Shown: positions 25,795 through 34,452, numbered from the stretch's first letter. The stretch: DNA of 64,000 nt from Micavibrio_B sp964633355 (GCA_964633355.1 CAZWGO010000003.1:62001-126000); one strand, 5' to 3'. Program-made: numbers and translations. The notes: generated by a model not told the origin, from the letters alone.

Positions 25795-27684
25795 TTATGC
25801 CGCTCTTGTGCGGGAAGAATATCTCGGTTTTTCACCGCTGCCCTGCGTCGTGTTAGAGCGATTCCCCTGCGCATTGCCGCTTGGCCTGTTGCCGCCATTA
25901 TTGGAACGGGCGCCATCGGAGCGTCCGCCTTCTGCGCGGCGTCCTTCAAAACGAGGAGCATTGCTGCGGCCTTCGCTTCTTGGGGCTTCAAAACGGGAAC
26001 GGTTGCCGCCTTCGCGGTTTCCGTCTCTGTCCTGACGTGGAGCTTGACGCGGTGCGTCGGAGCGAGGCGCCGAACGGTCGGCACGGAAATCACCAAAGTC
26101 CTTATTGCGGTTTTTATAGCCGCCTTCACTTCTTGGCTCTTCGAAACGTGAGCGATTTGCACCTTCACGATTGCCGTCTCTGTCTTGGCGTGGAGCCGAG
26201 CGTGAATCTTGGCGTGAATCCGGGCGAGGTGCTGCAAATTTATTGCCGCTTCTCTCGCCGCGTTCACCACGGCTTTCGAAATGGTTGTCAAAGCGCTGGC
26301 CGTCTGGACGTGCCGGACGATCAGAACGATCTGATTGCGGACGATCCGAGCGGAATTCACCACGCGGTGCGTCTGAGCGTGCTGGACGATCACGGAAATC
26401 ACCGCGATCTTGACGTGGCGCGTCATAACGATTGCCGCGATCGGATCCATCGGCGCGTGAGCCAAATGGACGTTTTTTCGCATAAGGTGAACCATTGGAA
26501 GAACCACGGTTGTTACCGGCGCCATAAGCGGGCTTGGAACGTCCGCCGCCCGAAGAGCCGCGTTGTTGTGGTTGTCCGTCGCCTTCATACTGGCCTTTAT
26601 CGCCCGGGTTCAGCAAACGCTGGATAGCTTTCCATTTCGCGCCGTCTTCACCGGATACAAAGTTAAGAGCTTTACCTTCTGCGCCGTTACGACCTGTACG
26701 GCCGATACGGTGAATATAATCATCCGCTGCTTGTGGAAGATCGAAGTTGATAACATGTTCAATATGCGGAATATCCAGACCGCGCGCTGCGATATCTGTC
26801 GCAACGAGAATACGGTATTTGCCTTCGCGGAACGACTTGATCACTTTATCGCGTTTGTTCTGACGAAGATCGCCATGGATCGCATCGGCTTCATGCTCGT
26901 CTTTGCTCAGACGGTAAGCGAGTTTGTCCGCGCCGTGCTTGGATTTCACGAAGACGATGACGGAGCCTGAGCGTTTCGCCAGTTCTTCTGTCAGTTTCTC
27001 GTATTTATCGGAATTGTTGATCTTGATCATTTCCTGTTCGATTTTGATGACAGGTGTCGAAACGTTACCCGCCGATACGCGAACAGGTTCGTTCATGTAC
27101 TGGTTGGACATTTTAATGATGTAAGGAGGAAGCGTTGCCGAGAACATCAAAGTCTGGCGTTGTTTTGGCATGTATTTCAAAATCTTGTCGATCTGAACGC
27201 CAAAACCCATATCCAGCATTCTGTCCGTTTCATCGAGAACGAGGAAATTAGCTTCGTTCAATTGAACCGTGCCGCGCGCCAGGTGGTCGTTGATACGGCC
27301 CGGTGTGCCGACGATCAAACGTGGACGCATTTTAAGTTGGTTGAATTGTTTTGGCATTGGCTCGCCGCCGATCAAAACAGCCGTTTTGATTTGAGGTGAC
27401 ATGCTCAGCATCTGTTTCAAAGCTGCCATAACCTGAACCGCAAGCTCGCGTGTCGGCGTCATGACGAGCGCTGTGCCGCGTGGATTGTTCAATAGATGGG
27501 CAACCAAAGGAACGCCGAACGCGCCGGTCTTGCCGGTTCCTGTCTGGGCGGAACCGAGGATATCTTTGCCTTCCAGAGCTTGTGGAATGGACTGCGCCTG
27601 AATAGGGGTCGGCGTGTTGAAATTCATTTTATCGAGTGCGCTAAGGAGAGCCTCAGGCAAATTTAGTGTCGTGAAATCCTGCAT
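25795..27684 (-). CDS. DEAD-box RNA helicase (RhlE-type) with long Arg/Asp/Gly-rich tail
   Basis: 629 aa. The two RecA domains (residues 1-370) carry the Q motif (NTPTPIQAQSIPQ), motif I AQTGTGKTGAF, PTRELAVQV, GTPGRINDH, motif II as DETD in VLDETDRMLDMGF, SATLP, ARGLDIPHIEHV and HRIGRTGRNG. Motif II thus has Thr where Ala is usual. Residues 380-629 are a low-complexity RNA-binding tail dominated by R, D, G, S and N. It contains two diverged copies of a unit APRQDRDGNREGxNRSRFE. Likely acts in rRNA or mRNA remodelling, perhaps in the cold. It is preceded by a long leader and followed by a strong terminator. Confidence 0.92.
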   Translation of the reverse strand: MQDFTTLNLPEALLSALDKMNFNTPTPIQAQSIPQALEGKDILGSAQTGTGKTGAFGVPLVAHLLNNPRGTALVMTPTRELAVQVMAALKQMLSMSPQIKTAVLIGGEPMPKQFNQLKMRPRLIVGTPGRINDHLARGTVQLNEANFLVLDETDRMLDMGFGVQIDKILKYMPKQRQTLMFSATLPPYIIKMSNQYMNEPVRVSAGNVSTPVIKIEQEMIKINNSDKYEKLTEELAKRSGSVIVFVKSKHGADKLAYRLSKDEHEADAIHGDLRQNKRDKVIKSFREGKYRILVATDIAARGLDIPHIEHVINFDLPQAADDYIHRIGRTGRNGAEGKALNFVSGEDGAKWKAIQRLLNPGDKGQYEGDGQPQQRGSSGGGRSKPAYGAGNNRGSSNGSPYAKKRPFGSRADGSDRGNRYDAPRQDRGDFRDRPARSDAPRGEFRSDRPQSDRSDRPARPDGQRFDNHFESRGERGERSGNKFAAPRPDSRQDSRSAPRQDRDGNREGANRSRFEEPRSEGGYKNRNKDFGDFRADRSAPRSDAPRQAPRQDRDGNREGGNRSRFEAPRSEGRSNAPRFEGRRAEGGRSDGARSNNGGNRPSGNAQGNRSNTTQGSGEKPRYSSRTRAA

Positions 27685-27960
27685 TGGGATTTTTTCCTTT
27701 TTAAAAATACGTTATTCGTCTCTCGAAAACTTGGTTTCGAAAATGACAAAGAGCGTCCGCGACCGTGATCAAAACGGCATTATTGCCGTATCCGGTAAAC
27801 TCTTTTCAAACGAACGATAGCTTCTTTTTGGGAAAATCGTTTCTGCGTATCACGCCAGAAACTGTCTTAAAGACTGTTGGGAGGGCGATACATTCGGCTG
27901 TCTTCGTCCTTAAGGACTGGCAACCCACCTGATGAGAGCTTTAAACTTAACTCGAGGGCT
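27685..27960 (-). promoter_or_regulatory. Long structured leader of the DEAD-box helicase gene
   Basis: About 275 bases without a convincing gene. Read on the minus strand it holds several hairpins: GTTTCTGGCGT...ACGCAGAAAC (27839-27862), CGGCAATAATGCCG (27775-27788), GTCCTTAAGGAC (27906-27917) and GTCTTTAAGAC (27864-27874). AAGGAAAAAATCCC lies just before the ATG. Long structured leaders are typical of cold-induced helicase genes. A separate small RNA in this stretch cannot be ruled out. Confidence 0.45.
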
Positions 27961-27999
27961 ATAAACCATGTTTAGGGATAAGATGCAAGGGAAATCGAG

Positions 28000-28046
28000 T
28001 CTTCTCCCCTCCTGCCCTGCGGGAGGGAGAGTTAGAGAGGGAGGGC
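28000..28046. repeat. C/G-rich palindromic half-element, family B
   Basis: TCTTCTCCCCTCCTGCCCTG followed by CGGGAGGGAGAGTTAGAGAG and GGAGGG. The layout (CTTCTC, a C-run/G-run hairpin, then a second G-run) matches the R half of the elements in priA and xerC, though diverged. It directly abuts a family A copy. Confidence 0.6.
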
Positions 28047-28047
28047 T

Positions 28048-28122
28048 GCTTTCCCCGCGAAAGCGGGGATCTCCTTATTTACTGGGCATAAAGATAAGGT
28101 CCCCGCTTTCGCGGGGAAAGCA
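28048..28122. repeat. Palindromic element, family A
   Basis: GCTTTCCCCGCGAAAGCGGG and its reverse complement form arms of about 25 bases with a 25-base spacer. It is the second repeat in a stretch between 27961 and 28251 that has no gene. The rest of that stretch holds one more hairpin, GTTTCTG with CAGAAAC, at about 28168-28193. Confidence 0.92.
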
Positions 28123-28251
28123 ACTTAGTTATGTTTCCCAATACTTTTAAGCTTTAACGAGAACGTGTCGCGTTTCTGTTTGAGATGTATCAGAAACTCG
28201 TCGCGCCGCTAGAGTCGAAGGGTAAAGAGAAGAATATAGGTAAAAAAAGAA

Positions 28252-28737
28252 ATGACTGAAATTTTAGATTTATTGGCTACAATTTTAATTGCGAGCATGT
28301 CTTTTTTTGCATGGCATTTACTAGGTAAACAAGTTTTATATTTTTATGAAATTAGGAAGCAAATTCAAGAAGAGCTTATTTACGGTTCTAATCTTTGGAG
28401 TCCTAAAGATAAATTCTTCGAAGAAGAAATTCACGGTGTTATTAGAAAAACAAAGCGCTTATCGGCTCAATTAAGAGCACTTGAACATTCTTTGAATACA
28501 GTCTCTAGATTTTTTATTTGCAATATTTTAAGTATGAATTTGTCTGTAGCTGCAGGCGGTTTATGGATTTATCACAATGATCCCCTTGATACAGATGCAC
28601 TGCGAACAGAAAGCCGTCATACAATAGAGAACGCACTGAAGCTTCCAATCACTGATACCCCTGAGAAAATTGCGCAGATACGAATAGTTCGTGGCATTGA
28701 AAAGCAGTTGAATGTTAGAATACCTCCAGAAAATTAA
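28252..28737 (+). CDS. Membrane-anchored hypothetical protein, 161 aa, AT-rich
   Basis: Two likely membrane segments: residues about 8-27 (LATILIASMSFFAWHLLG) and about 95-110 (FICNILSMNLSVAAGG). A charged, helical stretch lies between them (VIRKTKRLSAQLRALEHSL) and a soluble C-terminus follows. No family recognised. Base composition is clearly more AT-rich than neighbouring genes and codons such as TTA and AGA are frequent, which suggests recent acquisition. It stands alone between repeat-filled gaps. Confidence 0.6.
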   Translation: MTEILDLLATILIASMSFFAWHLLGKQVLYFYEIRKQIQEELIYGSNLWSPKDKFFEEEIHGVIRKTKRLSAQLRALEHSLNTVSRFFICNILSMNLSVAAGGLWIYHNDPLDTDALRTESRHTIENALKLPITDTPEKIAQIRIVRGIEKQLNVRIPPEN

Positions 28738-29233
28738 TTCTAAATTCTGGATTGCCGCGTCGCCCAAGAAGAATGGACCTCCTCGCAATGACGACTTCGG
28801 ATCTTCCACCTACGCCAAGGCTTCGGCGGACAGGTCGCTTCTTCGCGTTTAAAAATCCTGCAAAGGCAAAGCGTCACCACTCCCTCCCTCCTTAACCCTC
28901 CTACGCCAAGGCTACGGAGGACGCGCCCCTAGTAAGGAGCGGGAAAGAATTCTACTCCTCTAAAACTCCGCTTATCTCCGCGCCTCCGCGGTTAAATTGT
29001 TTCCTTAAATCCTTGCCTCCTCACAAAATCCCTGCCACAATTTTCTCGTGCCCTGCGCTGGATTGGGGCAGCCGGTTTTTCCGGATTCCCCGAGGTGTAG
29101 GACCCAGAGGGCGAAGAAGTTAGCAAACGAAATAAACAAATCGACGAACGAAATAGACAAAAGTTAATTTTTAGGGCTGGATTTGGGATATATATGCTCC
29201 AAATCATGACGAGCAAACTGAGAGTTCCTTTCC
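28738..29233. repeat. Gene-free stretch filled with repeat remnants
   Basis: No supported gene in about 500 bases. It holds a degenerate copy of a GATTGC...CCTCGCAATGAC repeat (28750-28792), two copies of CCTACGCCAAGGCT(T/A)CGG(C/A)GGAC (28809-28831 and 28900-28922) and one arm of the CCGCGGAGGC family (about 28963-28998). The remainder up to 29233 shows nothing recognisable beyond a TATA-rich segment near 29190. Confidence 0.7.
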
Positions 29234-29776
29234 GTGCCCCTGTACAAAGACCGCCTGAAGCTCGCCCTCTCCCATAAATCCTTCGTCTATGCGTCGAAAG
29301 TGCTGATGGCATCGTTGATCTGCTGGTACAGCCTGACGCTGGCGGGTATTCCCAATCCGATCTGGGCAGTGATCACCGTCTTTGTCGTCAGCGATCCCGA
29401 TCTCAACACCACTTTCGGTCTTGCCAAGGTGCGCGGGCTGAACACTATTGTCGGCTGCGCCATCGGTCTGGCCAGCATCTTTTACTTCGGCTATTCGCCG
29501 CTGGTGATGATACTCTCCGCCGCTTTCACGGTCATGCTGGTGATGCGGGTGCCGCGCTATCCGGTGAATTGGCGCCTTGCGCCGGTGACGGTCGTGATTT
29601 TGATGGATGCGGGCCGCCTCGCCCAGACTCATGAAGAAGAATTTCACTATGTGATGCTGCGCGTGATGGAAATCGGCGTCGGCTCTATCGTCTCCCTCGC
29701 TTTAGCCGGATTATATACGAAACTGGCAAAGCGAAAGCCTGTGCCGCCTGTTACGGCGCAAGGATCGACAGAATAA
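29234..29776 (+). CDS. FUSC/aromatic acid exporter-like membrane protein, short form
   Basis: 180 aa with about four to five membrane helices (ASLICWYSLTLAG, IWAVITVFVVSD, IVGCAIGLASIFYF, LVMILSAAFTVMLVM, VGSIVSLALAGLY). NPIWAVITVFVVSDPDLNTT matches the N-terminal membrane domain of FUSC/ArAE exporters, and TFGLAKVRGLNTIVG fits the following loop. Full exporters are twice this size or more, so this is either a compact family member or a partner subunit. The GTG start is forced by an upstream stop at 29219. The 3' end overlaps the MAPEG gene. Confidence 0.7.
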   Translation: MPLYKDRLKLALSHKSFVYASKVLMASLICWYSLTLAGIPNPIWAVITVFVVSDPDLNTTFGLAKVRGLNTIVGCAIGLASIFYFGYSPLVMILSAAFTVMLVMRVPRYPVNWRLAPVTVVILMDAGRLAQTHEEEFHYVMLRVMEIGVGSIVSLALAGLYTKLAKRKPVPPVTAQGSTE

Positions 29777-30145
29777 TCGCGCACAGCCCCGCCATCGAGG
29801 CAACCCAAACCAGCGAACGGATATAGGGAATGCCGAACGCATAAAGCGGCACATACCCGACACGGGCGATCATATAAATCCACGCGCCCCAATAGGTGTA
29901 AATCGTATGGATATTTGCGACATGCGCGATCAGAACAGCCGCAATAAATAACGGCAGGGTTTCAAAGAGGTTTTTCTGCGCGCGTTGCAGTCTGGCCGTA
30001 TATTTTCCAACCGGCGGGCCTTCGTTATCTCGGGCCGACGCGTTATAGGCAACGCCGGTTTCCTTTGTACGAAATTGTGCAGGGAGTAAAATCTGGACGA
30101 TCGCCAAACCAGCGTCCAGCCTAAAATGGTAAGTTCGGTTGTCAT
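29751..30145 (-). pseudogene. MAPEG-family membrane protein gene with a single-base frameshift
   Basis: The N-terminal piece MTTELTILGWTLV (start 30145) and the continuation LAIVQILLPAQFRTKETGVA lie in different frames. They join smoothly if one T is added in the TTT run at 30106-30108 (AAA on the plus strand). The repaired product has 131 aa, the normal MAPEG size, with four helices and the motif RLQRAQKNLFETLPLF. MAPEG proteins are membrane-associated eicosanoid/glutathione-metabolism relatives whose bacterial role is unclear. It could be a true mutation or a sequencing error in a homopolymer. The gene begins 24 bases after tRNA-Leu on the same strand. Confidence 0.8.
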
Positions 30146-30169
30146 GGAATGTGTTCCAACTTTTAAAGT

Positions 30170-30254
30170 TGGTGGCCCCACCCGGACTCGAACCGGGACG
30201 CCCGAAAGCGAGCGATTTTAAGTCGCTTGCGTCTACCGATTCCGCCATGGGGCC
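30170..30254 (-). tRNA. tRNA-Leu (anticodon UAA)
   Basis: 85 bases including an encoded CCA. The acceptor stem GGCCCCA/TGGGGCC is perfect, the D arm GCGGAATCGGTAGACGC is leucine-type, and the anticodon arm AGCGA-CTTAAAA-TCGCT gives UAA. A long variable arm (CGCTTTCGGGCG) marks a class II tRNA, and the T arm CCCGGTTCGAGTCCGGG is standard. A 17-base palindrome CCAACTTTTAAAGTTGG overlaps the CCA end and runs into the MAPEG leader. Confidence 0.97.
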
Positions 30255-30311
30255 ACTTAAGGTTTTAGGGTATACACGGAAGATGCGCGTCTGTGAATTG
30301 GAAAAAGTGAC

Positions 30312-31079
30312 TTATTTTTCACTTTGCAGACTAATTGCGCCCGGCTCGCTGCCGAGGCTGCGGATCAGCGCCACGACTTTAAGTGTCGCTTCATCCAGAC
30401 GCGCCGGATCGGTCGATCGCAAGACAAGACTCAGGCCCAGCGTACCGGCACGGTAATGCGGATAACTGCCGATCTCGACATCGTCATATTGCTTCTGGAT
30501 ATTCTCAAGGCCTTCGGCCACGGCGCTTTCGCCCAGATTGCAGCTCACCGAATTGGACAATATCTTCGGCCCCTTTTTCACCATGGCCAAAATTTCGTCA
30601 AGCATGGAAAGCATAATGCGCGGCACGCCCGCCATGGTATAGACGTTTTCCATGATAAAGCCGGGTGCACCGGAAACGGGGTTTTTGATAAGGCCCGCAC
30701 CTTGCGGAATCATCGCCATTTTCAGCCGCGCATCGGTCAAATCCGATTCCTTGCCGTAATGGGCAAGCAGCATGGCTCTGGCCTCGGCATTCAGCTCCAG
30801 TTTAACGCCGAAAGCTTCGGCAATGCTGTCGGCGGTAATATCGTCATGCGTTGGACCAATGCCGCCCGTGGTCAGCAAATAATCGGCTTTGACCTTTAAT
30901 TCCTGCACATTATGAATAATTATATCTTTTATATCAGGGACAACCCGCACTTCGATAAGGCGAATACCGTGATTTGTCAGCCTTTCGGCGATATTTTGCG
31001 TATTCGTGTCCTGTGTACGACCCGAGAGGATTTCATTGCCGATAATAAGAAGCGCAGCGGTCGGAGCGTTGTCTGTCAT
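30312..31079 (-). CDS. CinA-type molybdopterin-binding domain protein
   Basis: 255 aa covering the N-terminal CinA/MoaB-like domain: ALLIIGNEILSGRTQDTN at the start, then TTGGIGPTHDDIT, and GAPGFIMENVYTMAGVPRIM. The C-terminal nicotinamide-nucleotide amidase domain of longer CinA proteins is missing, which is usual for alphaproteobacterial copies. Proteins of this type can have ADP-ribose or NMN-related hydrolase activity; the exact reaction here is not evident. Confidence 0.85.
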   Translation of the reverse strand: MTDNAPTAALLIIGNEILSGRTQDTNTQNIAERLTNHGIRLIEVRVVPDIKDIIIHNVQELKVKADYLLTTGGIGPTHDDITADSIAEAFGVKLELNAEARAMLLAHYGKESDLTDARLKMAMIPQGAGLIKNPVSGAPGFIMENVYTMAGVPRIMLSMLDEILAMVKKGPKILSNSVSCNLGESAVAEGLENIQKQYDDVEIGSYPHYRAGTLGLSLVLRSTDPARLDEATLKVVALIRSLGSEPGAISLQSEK

Positions 31080-31160
31080 GTTGCCAAATTCTTAATGAAA
31101 CTATATGGATATAATATACTTATAACTATGACTTAGAGTGAAAGGCGTCAAGCCCGCAAG

Positions 31161-31982
31161 ATGAAAGACCTGCCTTCCAAGAACACATTTACCGCCCAAG
31201 GGATCGAGCTGCACACGGCGTCGGATTTCGACGGTATGCGCGCCGCCGGACGCCTCGCCGCGCAGTGCCTCGACATGATCACGCCTTTTGTCAAAGTCGG
31301 CGTCACAACGGAAGAGCTGGACCAGCGCTGTTACGATTTTATCATTCAAAACAATGCGATCCCCGCCTGTCTTGGCTATAAGGGTTATACAAAAACCATT
31401 TGCACCTCGATCAACCATGTCGTCTGTCACGGCATTCCCGGACCGAAGAAGTTGATGGATGGCGATATCGTCAATATCGACGTCACCGTTATCGTCGACG
31501 GATGGTATGGCGACACCAGCCGCATGTACGAAGTCGGCAATGTATCGATCAAGGCCAAGCGGTTGAACGAGATTACCTATAAATCCCTGATGGCCTCTAT
31601 CGAGATCGTCAAGCCGGGCGTATCCTTGGGCGATATCGCCAAGGCCATTCAGGCCGTGGCCGAGCCGGAACGTTTCTCCGTCGTCCGGGATTTCTGCGGC
31701 CATGGTTTGGGCCGCTCCTTCCATGCCGCGCCAAGCGTTTTGCATTACTGGGAACCCGACTCCGACCATATCATTTTGGAACCGGGTATGTTCTTTACTA
31801 TCGAGCCGATGATCAATGCCGGTGACTGGCCGACGAAAGTATTGAATGACGGCTGGACCGCCGTTACCCGCGACCGCTCCCTCTCTGCGCAATTCGAGCA
31901 TTCCATCGGCGTGACGGAAACAGGATACGAGATCTTTACCAAGTCACTTATAGGTCTGGATAAACCGCCGTATAATGTCTGA
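31161..31982 (+). CDS. map: Methionine aminopeptidase, type I
   Basis: 273 aa, removes the initiator Met from new proteins. The metal ligands are in place: the two Asp in NIDVTVIVDGWYGDTSRM, His in CGHGLGRSFHAAP, and Glu in FFTIEPM and FEHSIGVTE. The N-terminal extension of about 25 residues is normal for alphaproteobacteria. Its stop overlaps the radC start by 8 bases, a coupled map-radC pair also seen in relatives. Confidence 0.96.
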   Translation: MKDLPSKNTFTAQGIELHTASDFDGMRAAGRLAAQCLDMITPFVKVGVTTEELDQRCYDFIIQNNAIPACLGYKGYTKTICTSINHVVCHGIPGPKKLMDGDIVNIDVTVIVDGWYGDTSRMYEVGNVSIKAKRLNEITYKSLMASIEIVKPGVSLGDIAKAIQAVAEPERFSVVRDFCGHGLGRSFHAAPSVLHYWEPDSDHIILEPGMFFTIEPMINAGDWPTKVLNDGWTAVTRDRSLSAQFEHSIGVTETGYEIFTKSLIGLDKPPYNV

Positions 31983-32670
31983 AGCCGCCTTTAAAGAAGA
32001 AACGCCTCACTATTCCGGTCACCGCGACCGTTTGCGTCAGCGTTTCCTCAAAAGCGGTATCGACGCGCTTCAGGATTACGAAATTTTAGAGCTGATATTA
32101 TTTTCGGCCATTCCTCGCCGCGACGTCAAACCGCTCGCTAAATCGCTGATCCAGAATTTCGGCAGTTTTCAAAGCGTGATGCATGCGAGCGCCGATCAAC
32201 TTATCAGCTTTGGTTTAAGCGAGAACACCGCCGCCGCGATCAAGATCATCCAAGCCTCATCGCTTCACTTGATGAAACAGGATTTGCTCAAACGTCCGAT
32301 CCTCAATTCATGGAACAAGCTGATCGATTACCTGCAAGCGACGATGGCGCGGGAACAGAAAGAGCATTTCCGCCTGTTATTCCTCAATAAGAAAAATGAA
32401 CTGATCGCTGACGAGATTCAGCAATCCGGTACGGTCGACCATACGCCAGCCTATCCGCGTGAGATTATGAAACGCGCTTTGGAACTTGGCGCAACCGCGC
32501 TGATCCTCGCCCATAACCATCCGAGCGGCGATCCGACACCGTCCAAGGCCGATATCGAGATGACGGAAGAGATAATCGAGGCCGGACGCCCCTTCTCTAT
32601 TGTCATTCACGACCACGTTATCGTATCTAGAAACGGCACAAACTCGATGAGAAATATGGGACTCATTTAA
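31975..32670 (+). CDS. radC: RadC-family JAMM/MPN domain protein
   Basis: 231 aa. An N-terminal HhH-like region (ALQDYEILELILFSAIPRRD, with IPRRDVKPLAK) precedes the JAMM metalloprotease-like domain carrying HNHPSGDPTPSKAD. The zinc-binding residues are conserved. Once linked to DNA repair, the cellular role of RadC is unsettled. Coupled to map. Confidence 0.93.
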   Translation: MSEAAFKEETPHYSGHRDRLRQRFLKSGIDALQDYEILELILFSAIPRRDVKPLAKSLIQNFGSFQSVMHASADQLISFGLSENTAAAIKIIQASSLHLMKQDLLKRPILNSWNKLIDYLQATMAREQKEHFRLLFLNKKNELIADEIQQSGTVDHTPAYPREIMKRALELGATALILAHNHPSGDPTPSKADIEMTEEIIEAGRPFSIVIHDHVIVSRNGTNSMRNMGLI

Positions 32671-32691
32671 AATTGAAGCAAGGATAGTATT

Positions 32692-33117
32692 ATGAATGTA
32701 TTGGCCCAAGAAAAAATAAATGCTTCAACTGTAAGCGAACTTATAAAAATGTGGGGAAATATTCCAAGTTGGGAAGATTTTAAACAGGCATCAAAAGAAG
32801 GACGTTTAAGGATTAGCAAACCAATAGCTTTAAAATATATATATACTACCTTGGTTCCGAAATCTTATAGAATTTTATTTGGAATCATCACAATGTCGTT
32901 GTGGGTTCTTGCAATTCCAATTTGTGTAGCCGGATGGATTTTTCTTGAATTGAGCGCATGGTGGATTTTGGGTGGATTTATAGTCGCGTGGTATTTAAAG
33001 GATGTATCTAAAAATGGACATTGCCAAGCTATAGAAGAAACTGCATTCAAATCAGAAGAGTTTTATAAATTACTGGTTAATGAAGGCGCCTTTTTATTTC
33101 CTCCTCCCCAAAAATGA
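32692..33117 (+). CDS. Hypothetical membrane protein, 141 aa, AT-rich
   Basis: Residues about 63-83 (LFGIITMSLWVLAIPICVAG) and 84-100 (FLELSAWWILGGFIVAW) form two adjacent membrane helices, with a soluble N-terminal part (MWGNIPSWEDFKQASKEGRL) and C-terminal part. No family recognised. Like the gene at 28252, it is noticeably AT-rich beside GC-balanced neighbours. It follows radC by 21 bases and precedes purB by 36, so it may be read through from radC, but foreign origin is plausible. Confidence 0.6.
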   Translation: MNVLAQEKINASTVSELIKMWGNIPSWEDFKQASKEGRLRISKPIALKYIYTTLVPKSYRILFGIITMSLWVLAIPICVAGWIFLELSAWWILGGFIVAWYLKDVSKNGHCQAIEETAFKSEEFYKLLVNEGAFLFPPPQK

Positions 33118-33153
33118 ATGACATCTATCAATTAATAAATATAAGAGAAAATC

Positions 33154-34452
33154 ATGATACCTCGCTACACACGCCCTGAAATGGCAAAAATCTGGGAACC
33201 GGATAACCGCTTCCGCATTATGCTGGAAGTCGAAACGCTGGCCGCCGAAGCGATGGAGATCAACGGATCCATTCCGCAAGGCGTTGCGAAAGCCATCCGT
33301 GAGCGCGGGAAGTTCGATCCGGTCCGCATCGACGAGATCGAACGCGAAGTGAAGCACGATGTGATCGCTTTCCTGACCAATGTCGCCGAACATGTCGGCG
33401 ATGAAGCGAAATTTATGCATCAGGGCATGACATCGTCCGATGTGATCGACACAAGCTTCGCCGTTCAGTTGCAGCAGGCTTCCGATTTGATCTTGGCCGA
33501 TCTGGATAAAGTTCTCGCCGCGCTCAAAAAACGTGCCGAAGAACACAAGAACACGATTTGCATCGGGCGCTCTCACGGTATTCATGGCGAACCGACAACG
33601 TTTGGTGTCAAGCTTGCCGGACATTACGCCGCATTCAAAAGGGCGAAAGAGCGCATGCAGCGCGCGAAAGAAGAAGTGTCCACTTGTGCCATTTCCGGCG
33701 CGGTCGGCACTTATGCGACAACGCCGCCGGATGTCGAAGAATATATCGCCGCCAAACTGGGGCTAAGCCGTGAAACGGTTTCGACCCAAGTCATTCCGCG
33801 CGATCGCCACGCGATGTTCTTTGCGACACTGGCCGTGGTCGCCTCTTCCATAGAAAATCTAGCCGTTGAAATCCGTCATCTACAAAGAACCGAAGTGCGC
33901 GAAGCGGAGGAGTTTTTCTCTGCCGGGCAAAAAGGCTCATCCGCCATGCCGCATAAGCGCAATCCGGTTTTGACCGAAAACCTGACTGGCCTTGCGCGCC
34001 TTATCCGCTCGAATGTCATCCCGGCTTTGGAAAACGTAGCCTTGTGGCATGAACGCGATATTTCGCACTCTGCTGCCGAGCGCTTGATGGCACCCGATGC
34101 TACGATCGCCCTTGATTTTGCGCTGAACCGCCTCGCCGGTGTCGTTGAAAACCTGCTGATTTATCCGGAACGCATGAAGCAGAATTTAGAGAGCATGGGC
34201 GGACTAGTCTTCTCCCAGCGTACTCTATTGGCGCTCACCCAGAAAGGCATCAGCCGCGAAGATGCCTATCGCCTCGTGCAAACAGCGGCGATGAAAGTTT
34301 GGGAATCTCAAGGCAAGACCACGCTGCGCGAATTCCTTGAAAAGGATGAAAAAGTTTCCGGTGTATTATCCAAAGAAGATATGGACCAAATTTTCGATTA
34401 CAGCGTTTATATCAAACACGCGCCTACAATAGTAGAAAGAGCCTTAAAATGA
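33154..34452 (+). CDS. purB: Adenylosuccinate lyase
   Basis: 432-aa fumarase/aspartase superfamily enzyme acting at two steps of purine synthesis (SAICAR to AICAR and adenylosuccinate to AMP). The signature GSSAMPHKRNP is present, with the catalytic HGIHGEPTTFG region and MTSSDVIDTSFAVQL. Full length. Its stop overlaps the start of a periplasmic cyclophilin gene by 4 bases. Confidence 0.96.
   Translation: MIPRYTRPEMAKIWEPDNRFRIMLEVETLAAEAMEINGSIPQGVAKAIRERGKFDPVRIDEIEREVKHDVIAFLTNVAEHVGDEAKFMHQGMTSSDVIDTSFAVQLQQASDLILADLDKVLAALKKRAEEHKNTICIGRSHGIHGEPTTFGVKLAGHYAAFKRAKERMQRAKEEVSTCAISGAVGTYATTPPDVEEYIAAKLGLSRETVSTQVIPRDRHAMFFATLAVVASSIENLAVEIRHLQRTEVREAEEFFSAGQKGSSAMPHKRNPVLTENLTGLARLIRSNVIPALENVALWHERDISHSAAERLMAPDATIALDFALNRLAGVVENLLIYPERMKQNLESMGGLVFSQRTLLALTQKGISREDAYRLVQTAAMKVWESQGKTTLREFLEKDEKVSGVLSKEDMDQIFDYSVYIKHAPTIVERALK

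Noticed and set aside
25785..26588. 267-residue open frame on the minus strand overlapping the helicase tail
   Set aside because: It is the same low-complexity Arg/Gly/Asp-coding DNA read in another frame; composition is unnatural (strings of A, V, R) and the helicase frame has all family motifs.
30146..30248. N-terminal extension of the MAPEG frame (MAESVDASDLKSLAFG...)
   Set aside because: This peptide is the translation of tRNA-Leu, a known false start.
31081..31160. TATAAT at 31110-31115 as the map promoter
   Set aside because: No -35 hexamer at proper spacing is visible, so it was not listed as a feature.
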